From assembly GCA_964634885.1 (NCBI GenBank), contig CAZWLN010000009.1, positions 1 to 64,000 of the forward strand: a stretch of 64,000 bases of DNA. The letters are read 5' to 3'. Position numbers and translations under genes: made by a program. How positions within the stretch are numbered: the stretch's first letter is position 1; every line of letters begins with the position of its first letter. Below the pieces are notes generated by a model, which did not search any database, had not been told where the DNA came from, and saw only the letters and a list, made by a program, of their open reading frames with translations. This DNA is from DAINRZ01 sp964634885 (GTDB lineage Bacteria; Bacteroidota; Ignavibacteria; Kapaibacteriales; UBA2268). Below, piece by piece: positions 27,655-36,905 of this stretch.

Positions 27655-27694
27655 AAAAAGCCCGGCAGAATCAATGTTCTGCCGGGCTTTTTTT
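27655..27694. terminator. Bidirectional rho-independent terminator
   Basis: A 16-bp A/T-flanked stem (AAAAAGCCCGGCAGAA pairing with TTCTGCCGGGCTTTTT) with a 6-nt loop TCAATG. A T run follows on the plus strand, and on the minus strand the stem ends in CTTTTTCTTTTTTTC. It serves the plus-strand gene ending at 27627 and, on the minus strand, sits directly behind the tRNA remnant, as a tRNA terminator would. Confidence 0.92.
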
Positions 27695-27696
27695 CG

Positions 27697-27739
27697 AGCC
27701 AACAGCCGGACTTGAACCGGCGACCTGCTCATTACGAAA
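27697..27739 (-). pseudogene. 3' half of a tRNA-Thr(CGT) gene, likely attachment-site remnant
   Basis: Read on the minus strand, 43 nt match a tRNA from the anticodon loop to the discriminator base: loop TTCGTAA with anticodon CGT (27736–27734), stem strand TGAGC, variable loop AGGTC, T-arm GCCGG-TTCAAGT-CCGGC, acceptor strand TGTTGGC and final T. The 5' half is missing: the sequence preceding the loop (CGGGAAAAC) cannot pair with TGAGC, and no D-arm is present. A terminator follows the 3' end. Anticodon loops and tRNA 3' halves are common crossover sites of tyrosine integrases, and a composition change begins here, so this is best read as one end of an integrated island. Confidence 0.85.
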
Positions 27740-28126
27740 GTTTTCCCGGAGATTTGTTAAATACACAGCTATCCTTGTTTCCCAACAATATCAGTAATCT
27801 TGAGGGACGGAAATGGGACGGTTGATGCTGAGTTATTGAAAACAACATTTGATATCAATCATTGAAAATATTTTCAAGTAAGTGAAACCTATATCTGGCA
27901 ATGAGGTTATATAGTGTAATGGAAATTGAAAATAATGAATAATAAACAAATTTATAATATTTTGTTTGTATATTTATAAAATATTTTGTATTATATTATT
28001 GGCTTGAAAATTGAAGAATAATATTTTCAATCCATTAATATTTTAAGTAGATAGCATAGAGATTGATTGTAAAACTGTGCTATACTTTAAGTTATGAAGT
28101 ACCATTAATATGTATTTGGAAAGCCA
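27740..28126 (+). other. AT-rich junction and leader region of the surface-protein island
   Basis: About 390 bp without a gene. From 27740 the sequence shifts within ~100 bp to strongly A/T-rich DNA that continues through the following genes. It must contain the promoter of the 28127 operon, but I could not place one reliably. A GGAAAG just before ATG 28127 is the likely ribosome binding site. Confidence 0.5.
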
Positions 28127-31100
28127 ATGAAAAAATCGAATTTGATAAGAATATTAAAAGTACTTGCACTCTGTATTGCTCTTCTTATAATGCTTTATCA
28201 GCCAATTTATTCTGCTAAATTTCCCTACCCTATTATATTTGTTCATGGAATAAGCGATAGAAATAAAAGCTGGGAAAAACTGTTCAAAGAAATTCGACCT
28301 TTATTCAATATACCATCAAATATTCCTGAAAATAATATTTCTAATGGAATTGTTTTCCATGCGTTACTGAATGCTTCGTCATCTACGAATATATGGGGCA
28401 ATAATAATGTTAAAAATGATGATGATGATGACGTTATTTACAAATTTATTGAAAACGAACAATTGCAAAATTCTGACATATATTTTATTAATTTTGATTG
28501 CTATTGGAATGAGGATTCTAAATATCCAACTCTAATTACATACCCTGTAAAAGGGTTAAATTTAACACATCCTGGAGACAATTACTATTGTCTATATAAT
28601 TTTGATTCAAAAAGTAATGAGAGTGCAGTTTATAAACAAGGATACGCTCTCAGTAAAGCAATTGATGCAGTACTCAAAGCTACCGGTTCTGAAAAAGTAA
28701 TTTTAGTCGGACATTCAATGGGAGGTCTTTCAATCAGAGAATATCTTCAAAGATATGAAAATGGAAACCCGAAATGGTGGGAGATAAATATAGGACATCA
28801 TGTAGCAAAAGTTATTACAATAGGGACTCCACATTATGGCTCTGACTTATTAAAGATTGATGCAATTGGGAATTTTATTGGTTTAAATACTATAATTACA
28901 AGATCAAAGAGTGAAGCATTACGAGATTTAAGAAAAAGCAGTGTTTATCTAAATAATAATAGTAATGATCCAAATTATGAATGTGGTGCTTTTGGTGAAG
29001 ACATAATTAATTTATATTTTAATCAAGATATTAATTGTAATGGAAATCCTCGTATTGATGATATTCCCGGTCTTAATTCACCTATTAATTTACCTTCTGA
29101 TATATCTTTTACATATATTGTTTCTTCAATACCATATTTTCAATCTGAGGATTGTGGAGATAGAGTCGTTACTAAATCTTCTCAATATGTACGTTATGGT
29201 GAATCCGATACTATAGAAACAGAAAAATACCATAATGGTACTATTCAAAAAATTTACGAACCATATTCCTTAATACCCGGTATGAAAGCTATGTACGGAA
29301 TAGAAATGGAAGATTATCTATCCATAATGAGAGCATTGGATGAACCAAATGTACCCAAATTAGCTTTCCAACTGCACATGAATCAGGAATACAGTAATTT
29401 TGCGAACATTGGAATTTATTACAATACAGATTATGATTACGACTGGTATAAAGTAGCTGTTAAAGGTGGTTTGATAACAATAAGATTAAGTAATTTATTA
29501 CAACGAAAAGGGAGAATAGACTTTTATGAGAATGAACCAACAGATGCTAATTCAATTTATTCAAAAGAATTTGATAATTTACCTGAAACTGAAGTTGAAT
29601 GTAAACCCGGCTTGATGCTTAATGAAAAGGAATATTATATCAGGATAACTCATTATAATATAAAGGGACCTGAGGATACAGATTGCGATTGGAATAAACC
29701 TTTTACAATAACAGTTGAAGGAAAGGGTTATTTTGTTGATGTTGACTTCAGAAGCGACAAGCAAGGTGTTGTTGTTCCTAATAGTAATGTACAATTTACT
29801 GATTTATCAATAAACAATGGAAATGAGGATCTTTCATACGAATGGGATTTCGGTGATGGTACCCCAAATAGCTATTTAAAAGATCCTTCCCACACATATA
29901 CAGAACCAGGACAATACTCAGTCAGATTAAAAATAAATGCTTATGGTACAAATTTTGAAAAAACATTAAAAAATTATATCTGGGTAAATCCTCCTGACTG
30001 TCCAAATATAGTTAAAGCTGAATACTTTTTCGATGATGATCCAGGTTTTGGAAACGCAAGTTCAATTACTTTTACCGCAGATAATTTCCAGGACATCGAA
30101 TATACAATAGACCTGAGTGATGTTACTTTAGGTTTACACAGGCTTTATCTGAGAGTCATGGATGAAAACGGCAAATGGTCTCACCTCCAGTCAAGGCCAG
30201 TACTTGTTGAAAACACTGAAACCTACAGAGAGATAACTAATGTTGAATACTTTTTGGATAGTGAACCAGGATTTGGTAATGGTACTACTATCCCAATTGG
30301 AAAAAATTTGGAAGTTAATATTTTCCCTACTATTAATCTTACAAATATTAGTGAAGGATTGCACAGGCTTTACATAAGAGCAAAGGACAATAAGGGTAAG
30401 TGGAGTATGCCTCAGTCCAGGCCAGTATTAGTTCAAAATATCGAAGAAAATAAGATTACGGATATTGAGTTTTTCTACAGACGAGACCCAGGTAAAGGAC
30501 AAGGCAATAGTATTGATATTGAACCTAATTACGAAGTATTAGTTGATGACAGATTACCTTTGTACAATAGGAAATTAGGCAAAGATACGATATATATCAG
30601 AGCTAAAAATGATAAAAATGTTTGGGGGATTCCACAAAGTGTTGAGTTTACTATTAATGATGACCTAATTGCTCCAGAACTATTATATCCAATTGCCAAT
30701 GAGAAAGTTACAGCTTCAGAGATTAATTTCCAATGGACAAACATCGGAGCAAAGAGATATGAGTTAATAGTTGATAATGACAAAGAAATGAACTCACCAG
30801 AAGTCTCAACCATCAATTTTGATACGCTTGCAAACTTTAAAAAGTCTTCGTACAAGCTCTGCGGCAACTGGCTTTCGGATAATAAAATCTTCTGGAAAAT
30901 TAAAGCTGTATTTTTCGATGGTAGGTCTTTAGAAACACCTGTAGATTCATTTAATTACAATCCCACAAAGAATCCTCAACCTCAGTGGGCGCCTATTTAT
31001 AGGGCTTATTATCAGAATGATGTCGATCACTTCTATTGTACGAGTGACGAGCATTTGAAGACAGCAATAAATGGCAATTATGACTTTGAGAAGGTTGAAG

Positions 31101-34100
31101 GCTACGTTTCAATTGTACCATTCGAAACGGAAGACTTAAAACCCATTTATCGCTTGTATATTGATAAAGATAAGAGCCATGTATATACAACTGAAGACAC
31201 AAAAAAAGATTATTATATCAGTATGGATACTACCAATTTATACGAAGGAATAATCGGTTATACTTATGGAACTACTACCAATGCCGAATCGATATCAAAT
31301 GGCGGGCTGGTAAAACTTTATTATACATTTTTTGATAGTGCTGACTTGAAACTAAGAGACCATTTCTACACAACCAGTGAAATTGAAAAAAATAACTCAA
31401 TTAGAAACGGATATGTTGACAGTGGGTTCATTGCTTATGTTTCACCATTTGGGAGACAGATTACCGAACCTGAAATGGATGCTCATGCTATCATTGGCAA
31501 TGGAATTAATGTATCTAATGGAAATTTTAATTATACCGGGGCTACTGTGTTTGATATACCCGGTGCTGGCCTGCCACTTAGATTTGAATTTAATTATAAC
31601 TCCAATTCGACAAGACTGATACAACCCATTATACCAATGGGACCAGGATGGAATCATACATATAACTCTTCATTAATCGCCGGCGACAGCCTCTATTATA
31701 TATTCTGGTCTAACGGTTCCATTCATTTGTATAATAAACAAGATTTGAAATCAGTTACAAATGGAGTTTATAACAAGCTAATCAAAGATTCAGGTAACAG
31801 GTATAAAGTAATAACAAAAGAACAGATAGTTTATATTTTCAATAAATTCAACGACAATGATTCAACTGCTGTATTGTCACAAATAGCAGACCGGAACGGT
31901 AACCAATTAGATTGTATATACCAAAATGACGGTACTGATGTAATTAGATTGAAATCAGTTGTTAGCACTGTTGGTAATAGGAAAATTGAATTTATTTATT
32001 TCAATGAACCTGGGAAAAATCATTTGATAAAAGAGGCAATCGATCCAATGAACAGAATCGTAAAATTTGACTATGACAATAATAATAATCTAATTCAGTT
32101 TACCGATGCCAATGGCTTTGTAACAAACTATTATTACGATTCGGTTTATACTTATGATCATTTGCTGACTAAGATAAAGCTACCGGAAAACAACTTTATT
32201 GAGAATATATTCGAGATTGATACTCTGTCCGGTATGAGCTCAAAGAGGATCATATCTCAGTGTTATGGAGATAATGAATATAATGATTCTCTTCATTTCA
32301 CTTTTCATTCTCAATTCAACACTATACAAATGACTAATAAACTGGGTGAAGTCGATTATTTTCTCTTTGATAATACCCCTGAAAAAAAGATAGAAGGGAT
32401 TGTGACTTCCCAAAGTGGTTCAAATTATGAATACACTGATACATTGAATCCTGCATTGCCTACAAAAATGACAGACGGGATGGGCTATAAAACTAATTAT
32501 TTATATGACCAGAACGGCAATGTCCTGGAAGTGAACCTTCCAAACAATACAACACATAAGTTTGAATACAATGAATTCAATGATGTTACCAAGTATTCCG
32601 ATCCAAAGGGTATAAGTACCCAATACTATTACGATGAAAAAGGAAATTTGCTCTCAATAACAAATCCAAGAGGAAAAACTGAGTTTAGGTATAATCAAAA
32701 TGGAACAATTGCTGAAATAACCAATCCTATGAACGAAAAAACAAGGTTTGAATATAATGATTACGGAAATATTACTAAAATCGTGGATAATATCGGTAAT
32801 AAAAGACTCATGGAATATGATATTGCTGGAAGAGTAATTAAGAGAATTGATGAAAGAGATTTCAGCTCGGATTATGCTTATAATGGAAATGACTTTTTAA
32901 CGAAAGTCAAAAATCCAATGAGCAAGGAAATAAAATATCAATATACTCAGAATAATAACCTATCCGCTATTATTAACCAGAAGTCCGATACAACTAAGCT
33001 CTCTTATACATCGACTGGGCTGTTGAAATCAATTACCAATCCATTGAACCAAATAACAAGTTACGATTATGATTATTCGGGGCAGGTTGTTTCGATTACC
33101 AAACCAGACGGGAACAAAATTTCTTGTCAATATAATAATTTAGGACAGTATTCAAACTATCTGGGAGGATATAATGTAATTCCTGCCGAATCAAGGCCCG
33201 ATTCAATCTTTGTTTTTAACAAAAACGGGAACCTGATTAGTATCAATACTGAATCGGAGGAGAAAAAATATATAAGTTACGACAGTCTAAACAGGATTAC
33301 AAAAGTAATAGGATATTTCAATGATACGATTTCGTACTCCTATGACCTGAATAGCAATATTACTGAAATAATATATCCAGGTGGAAAACGGGTTTCCTAT
33401 ACTTTCTATGATGATAATTTACTTAAGTCATTGGAGGACTGGCATGGAAATCTTACATCTTATTATTATCGTTCAGATGGCTTGTTGGATTCCGTTCAAT
33501 ACGGTAACGGAACTAATTGTAAATATGATTATGATGGCACGGGGAGACTGATTGCAATTAATCATAAGAGATCAGATGGAACTATAATTTTCAGTAATAG
33601 ATACATATTGGACAATGCAGGGAACCAGTTGTCTGTTGACTCAGAAGAACCTTTTCCTTATGATCCTCTAAAAACAGGTGTTTTGGTAAGCAATTATGAT
33701 AGAGCAAACAGAATTGATACTTCGGGTAAAGTTTCTTATAAATTCGACAATAACGGCAATATGACTGAGAAGGATTCCTCAGGGATAATTACAAAATATT
33801 TCTATGACTCAATGAATCGGCTTGTACAAACTATACGTCAGGATACGGTATCTTATTCGTATGATGCCTTAGGTACACGAATAGCTTCGATTAGGAGTGG
33901 TATGACTACCAGATATGTTATCGACAATAACAGTAACTTGAGCAGGCTACTTGTGGAAATGGATAGTTTGAACAATCCGGTTAATTATTATATATACGGG
34001 CTTGGGCTGGTGTCGAGGCTGAAAACGGACGGTACTGTGCAGTACTATCATTCAGATTCGAGGGGGAGTACAATTACCATGACCGATTCCGATCAGAATC

Positions 34101-34594
34101 TCATCAATAAGTATTCATACGATACTTATGGGCAACTGCTCAAAATGGAAGAGACTGATCATAATCCATTCAGGTTTGTCGGCGCTTACGGTGTAATGGA
34201 CGAAGGCAACGGGCTGTACTTCATGCGAGCCAGGTATTATGATGCCGCTTCGGGTCGCTTCCTGACAGAAGACCCGGTTTGGGATCTGAATCTTTACGGG
34301 TATGCCGGGAATAATCCGGTAATGAATATTGATCCTGAGGGAAAATTGTATTCAAATTTTGAACTTTTACTTGGCTTTAAAGAAGGTGGTTCGGGTTTTA
34401 ATGTTGGATTGCAAAGTTTAAGGGATGTTTATGGAGTCTTTTATACAAAAAAACTATCAGTAGGACAAGCTATACAAAACGAAATAGCAAATTTATTAGT
34501 TCTCGCACCTCTTAAAATTATGATGATAATACCTGAGAATCCATATATAATTGTACCAAATGGCAAAAAGAAAAGCAAACTTAATAAATCGTGA
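28127..34594 (+). CDS. RHS/YD-repeat protein with PGAP1-like lipase domain, possible polymorphic toxin
   Basis: A 2,155-residue secreted protein. Signal peptide ~1–29; alpha/beta-hydrolase/PGAP1-like domain ~33–260 with oxyanion segment IIFVHG and nucleophile S197 in GHSMGG; a pre-peptidase-like sandwich ~410–530; a PKD domain (WDFGDGT at 573–579); three ~75-residue repeats with DPGFG…LHRLYIRAKD…SRPVLV (627–845); DUF5648-like repeats (~950–1106, with DHFYTTSE-type motifs); then many YD repeats (~1200–2000) and the RHS core ending (LYFMRARYYDAASGRF, NNPVMNIDPEGK near 2072). The last ~83 residues differ from the core and are hydrophobic then Lys-rich (PNGKKKSKLNKS), the position where RHS proteins carry a variable toxin or effector. 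No T9SS domain is present. It is the first gene of a seven-gene operon. Confidence 0.85.
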   Translation: MKKSNLIRILKVLALCIALLIMLYQPIYSAKFPYPIIFVHGISDRNKSWEKLFKEIRPLFNIPSNIPENNISNGIVFHALLNASSSTNIWGNNNVKNDDDDDVIYKFIENEQLQNSDIYFINFDCYWNEDSKYPTLITYPVKGLNLTHPGDNYYCLYNFDSKSNESAVYKQGYALSKAIDAVLKATGSEKVILVGHSMGGLSIREYLQRYENGNPKWWEINIGHHVAKVITIGTPHYGSDLLKIDAIGNFIGLNTIITRSKSEALRDLRKSSVYLNNNSNDPNYECGAFGEDIINLYFNQDINCNGNPRIDDIPGLNSPINLPSDISFTYIVSSIPYFQSEDCGDRVVTKSSQYVRYGESDTIETEKYHNGTIQKIYEPYSLIPGMKAMYGIEMEDYLSIMRALDEPNVPKLAFQLHMNQEYSNFANIGIYYNTDYDYDWYKVAVKGGLITIRLSNLLQRKGRIDFYENEPTDANSIYSKEFDNLPETEVECKPGLMLNEKEYYIRITHYNIKGPEDTDCDWNKPFTITVEGKGYFVDVDFRSDKQGVVVPNSNVQFTDLSINNGNEDLSYEWDFGDGTPNSYLKDPSHTYTEPGQYSVRLKINAYGTNFEKTLKNYIWVNPPDCPNIVKAEYFFDDDPGFGNASSITFTADNFQDIEYTIDLSDVTLGLHRLYLRVMDENGKWSHLQSRPVLVENTETYREITNVEYFLDSEPGFGNGTTIPIGKNLEVNIFPTINLTNISEGLHRLYIRAKDNKGKWSMPQSRPVLVQNIEENKITDIEFFYRRDPGKGQGNSIDIEPNYEVLVDDRLPLYNRKLGKDTIYIRAKNDKNVWGIPQSVEFTINDDLIAPELLYPIANEKVTASEINFQWTNIGAKRYELIVDNDKEMNSPEVSTINFDTLANFKKSSYKLCGNWLSDNKIFWKIKAVFFDGRSLETPVDSFNYNPTKNPQPQWAPIYRAYYQNDVDHFYCTSDEHLKTAINGNYDFEKVEGYVSIVPFETEDLKPIYRLYIDKDKSHVYTTEDTKKDYYISMDTTNLYEGIIGYTYGTTTNAESISNGGLVKLYYTFFDSADLKLRDHFYTTSEIEKNNSIRNGYVDSGFIAYVSPFGRQITEPEMDAHAIIGNGINVSNGNFNYTGATVFDIPGAGLPLRFEFNYNSNSTRLIQPIIPMGPGWNHTYNSSLIAGDSLYYIFWSNGSIHLYNKQDLKSVTNGVYNKLIKDSGNRYKVITKEQIVYIFNKFNDNDSTAVLSQIADRNGNQLDCIYQNDGTDVIRLKSVVSTVGNRKIEFIYFNEPGKNHLIKEAIDPMNRIVKFDYDNNNNLIQFTDANGFVTNYYYDSVYTYDHLLTKIKLPENNFIENIFEIDTLSGMSSKRIISQCYGDNEYNDSLHFTFHSQFNTIQMTNKLGEVDYFLFDNTPEKKIEGIVTSQSGSNYEYTDTLNPALPTKMTDGMGYKTNYLYDQNGNVLEVNLPNNTTHKFEYNEFNDVTKYSDPKGISTQYYYDEKGNLLSITNPRGKTEFRYNQNGTIAEITNPMNEKTRFEYNDYGNITKIVDNIGNKRLMEYDIAGRVIKRIDERDFSSDYAYNGNDFLTKVKNPMSKEIKYQYTQNNNLSAIINQKSDTTKLSYTSTGLLKSITNPLNQITSYDYDYSGQVVSITKPDGNKISCQYNNLGQYSNYLGGYNVIPAESRPDSIFVFNKNGNLISINTESEEKKYISYDSLNRITKVIGYFNDTISYSYDLNSNITEIIYPGGKRVSYTFYDDNLLKSLEDWHGNLTSYYYRSDGLLDSVQYGNGTNCKYDYDGTGRLIAINHKRSDGTIIFSNRYILDNAGNQLSVDSEEPFPYDPLKTGVLVSNYDRANRIDTSGKVSYKFDNNGNMTEKDSSGIITKYFYDSMNRLVQTIRQDTVSYSYDALGTRIASIRSGMTTRYVIDNNSNLSRLLVEMDSLNNPVNYYIYGLGLVSRLKTDGTVQYYHSDSRGSTITMTDSDQNLINKYSYDTYGQLLKMEETDHNPFRFVGAYGVMDEGNGLYFMRARYYDAASGRFLTEDPVWDLNLYGYAGNNPVMNIDPEGKLYSNFELLLGFKEGGSGFNVGLQSLRDVYGVFYTKKLSVGQAIQNEIANLLVLAPLKIMMIIPENPYIIVPNGKKKSKLNKS

Positions 34595-34602
34595 GAGAGA
34601 AT

Positions 34603-35610
34603 ATGAGAATAATAACATTAATAGTTTTATACTTAGTTCTTGGAGGAATACATTGTTATTCCAGGGTAATCACCGTTGACAACAAGTACCCGTCGATTGG
34701 AGATTTTACTAACTTATTAGATGCAGTACAAAATTCTCATACAATGGATGGCGATACTATATACGTCTGTCCTTCACAAGTAGCCTACCAAGGTATTAGT
34801 AATAATAAAAGACTTATCATTATTGGCTCAGGTTGGGATGAAAACATTCCCGGATCAGGAATATCAACGATAAATGGTGAAATTAGTTTTGTCTATGGCT
34901 CTAATGGTTCGAAAATAATGGGTTTCAGTGGAGGTTTTGGGATAATAGTCAATTCTGATAATATAGTAGTTAGTAAGAATATTTTAGCAAAAATTGCTGT
35001 TGAAGCAAACCATCATGGTACAATAATTTCTCAGAATAATATTTGGAAACAAAGTTCTGATTACTGTATTATTGTATCTGATCACAATGAATTGACTATA
35101 ATGAATAATATATTAAGAAATAGTTATATGAATGGCGATATTATCGGTCATGTGATATATGCTTCCGGAAGCGCCATTAGCATTACTATCAAAAATAATT
35201 ATATCAAAGCTTCAGACAGATATTTTTGGGGCATCGCTGTAAACCTCGATGGCGCTAACTCCTATGTTTATAATAATTATTTTGAAATGGGAGTATGTAT
35301 TGGAAATGGCTTTTTTTATAACATGGCTTGTTGGTCCATATTACCAAGTTGCTGTAATAATCAAAATGGAATATTCTCTGAAGATGTTTTTAAAAATCCA
35401 GGAATTGGAGATTTCCGATTATTAGACAATTCAATTGCTAAAGGGGCAGGTTTGAACGGGGAAGATATAGGCATTTACGGCGGAGATACACCATACATAG
35501 ATGGTGGTTATCCAGGTATTCCTTTGATTTACAATATCGAGTATAATTTTATTGGTACAAAACAAAACGGCTTGAAGGTAAAATTTAAAGCAAAATCTAA
35601 TAAAGATTGA
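34603..35610 (+). CDS. Secreted right-handed beta-helix protein, copy 1
   Basis: A 335-residue protein; ATG 34603 is preferred (signal peptide MRIITLIVLYLVLGGIHC), although GTG 34591, overlapping the RHS stop by 4 bp, is possible. After the signal come RVITVDNKYPS and short repeated strands with Asn ladders (NNIWKQ, MNNILRN, IKNNYIKAS, YNNYFEM), typical of a pectate-lyase-like parallel beta-helix. The end is DGGYPGIPLIYN and a Lys-rich tail GLKVKFKAKSNKD shared with the next two proteins. There is no T9SS sorting domain. Catalytic residues of a polysaccharide lyase are not evident, so a binding or structural role is possible. Confidence 0.75.
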   Translation: MRIITLIVLYLVLGGIHCYSRVITVDNKYPSIGDFTNLLDAVQNSHTMDGDTIYVCPSQVAYQGISNNKRLIIIGSGWDENIPGSGISTINGEISFVYGSNGSKIMGFSGGFGIIVNSDNIVVSKNILAKIAVEANHHGTIISQNNIWKQSSDYCIIVSDHNELTIMNNILRNSYMNGDIIGHVIYASGSAISITIKNNYIKASDRYFWGIAVNLDGANSYVYNNYFEMGVCIGNGFFYNMACWSILPSCCNNQNGIFSEDVFKNPGIGDFRLLDNSIAKGAGLNGEDIGIYGGDTPYIDGGYPGIPLIYNIEYNFIGTKQNGLKVKFKAKSNKD

Positions 35611-35795
35611 GGTATGATGATGGAAAAAACTTTATTTGTTTTACTGTCCCTTGTGTTAACATTTGGCAGCCTTGATGCACGAGAGCCGAGAATCATCACC
35701 GTTGACAACAAGTATCCTTCTATGGGAGAATACACCACTATACAGGCAGCACATGACGCTGCTCAAGCTGGAGACACTATTTATGTTTATCCTTC
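35561..35795 (+). repeat. Direct repeat unit A spanning a beta-helix gene junction
   Basis: This ~235-bp unit covers the last ~50 bp of copy 1, the 3-bp spacer and the first ~180 bp of copy 2. It recurs 1,110 bp downstream with only scattered mismatches, whereas the gene centres between the units are unrelated at DNA level. Confidence 0.85.
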
Positions 35796-36720
35796 GGTGA
35801 TTCCATATAGCGGAATAGAAGTAACGAAGAAACTAACTTTAATCGGCAATGGATGGGCTGAACCTGGTTTCGCCCTATATTCAACAACCATATCCGGGGA
35901 TATGAAGTTTTCTGCAAATTCCGATGGCTCAAAATTGATTAGTTTTGGTGGCTATTTTAGAATAGAAATAGATGCCGGTGATATTCAGATTCTGAGGAAC
36001 CAAATTATACATATTGGTTTCATTTCATATAATTTTGTGAATAACATTAGAAGGATTCTGGTTTCTCAAAACAGTGTAATATTACCGGTTAATAAATTAT
36101 ATAATGAGCTTCAAAATATCTTAATTTATGTAAATCCTAATTATGATTTATACATAAGTAATATTTTTTTTGAAATTGGAAATTGTTCTTCCGAACCATA
36201 TTTATGTCATAATCCTATGGGTTTTATTGTTTCAATGGGAAGTACTTTATATTTAACAAATAATTATTTCCATCTTCCAATACATGACGCTTGTAATACT
36301 ACTGATTGTGGTAATTATTTATTCGATTGCTCCAATTCTACAATTACTTTTGTATATAATATTGTTCAAGGTGGATATTTTTGTAGAGATAATTGCCCAA
36401 TTCAATCGCGAAATAATCTTTCTCTCGAAAAATATGAACGTTGTAGTATGACCTTTTATTGTTGCTATTATATGTTCGGGGTTGAAAACTATGCCCCTCC
36501 AGATGAAGTGTTTGCTTCTGGTTACCATGTCATACCGAATTCGAAAGCAAGCAAAGAAATGAACAATGGGCGTGAATTAGGTATCTATGGTGGACCGACA
36601 CCTTTCGTAGATGGTGGCTACCCTGGAATTCCAATAATAAACGATTTGAATTCTGAAGATGTTGGTTCCAAACAAAACGGCTTAAAGGTAAAATTTAAAG
36701 CAAAATCTAATAAAGATTGA
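35614..36720 (+). CDS. Secreted right-handed beta-helix protein, copy 2
   Basis: A 368-residue paralogue starting 3 bp after copy 1. MEKTLFVLLSLVLTFGS is a signal peptide, and RIITVDNKYPSMGEYTTIQ is followed by AAHDAAQAGDTIYVYPS, the usual first turn of a secreted beta-helix. The centre (~90–330) is Asn-rich with Cys pairs (CSSEPYLC, CNTTDC, FCRDNC) and differs strongly from copies 1 and 3. The end GLKVKFKAKSNKD is identical to copy 1. Translation may start at 35614, 35617 or 35620; TTGAGG upstream suits the third. Start and end sequences are near-identical DNA repeats; see the repeat entries. Confidence 0.75.
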   Translation: MMMEKTLFVLLSLVLTFGSLDAREPRIITVDNKYPSMGEYTTIQAAHDAAQAGDTIYVYPSVIPYSGIEVTKKLTLIGNGWAEPGFALYSTTISGDMKFSANSDGSKLISFGGYFRIEIDAGDIQILRNQIIHIGFISYNFVNNIRRILVSQNSVILPVNKLYNELQNILIYVNPNYDLYISNIFFEIGNCSSEPYLCHNPMGFIVSMGSTLYLTNNYFHLPIHDACNTTDCGNYLFDCSNSTITFVYNIVQGGYFCRDNCPIQSRNNLSLEKYERCSMTFYCCYYMFGVENYAPPDEVFASGYHVIPNSKASKEMNNGRELGIYGGPTPFVDGGYPGIPIINDLNSEDVGSKQNGLKVKFKAKSNKD

Positions 36721-36905
36721 GGTATGATGATGGAAAAAACTTTATTTGTTTTACTGTCCCTTGTGTTAACATTTGGCAGCCTTAATGCACGAGAGCCGAG
36801 AATCATTACAGTTGACAACAAGTATCCTTCAATGGGAGAATACACCACTATACAGGCAGCACATGACGCTGCCATACCTGGAGATACTATTTATGTTTAT
36901 CCTTC
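36671..36905 (+). repeat. Direct repeat unit B spanning a beta-helix gene junction
   Basis: This is the second copy of the ~235-bp unit: end of copy 2, spacer GGT and start of copy 3. The first 110 bases after the spacer are almost identical to unit A, with a few substitutions near codons 20–55. A partial third copy (gene end only) lies at 37691–37740. Confidence 0.85.

Noticed and set aside
27637..27825. Plus-strand ORF containing QQPDLNRRPAHYE
   Set aside because: It is a translation through the terminator stem and the reverse strand of the tRNA-Thr remnant, a well-known spurious protein pattern.
27990..28030. TGGCTT-N5-TTGAA as a sigma-54 promoter for the surface-protein operon
   Set aside because: Both blocks are poor matches and no activator site is visible.
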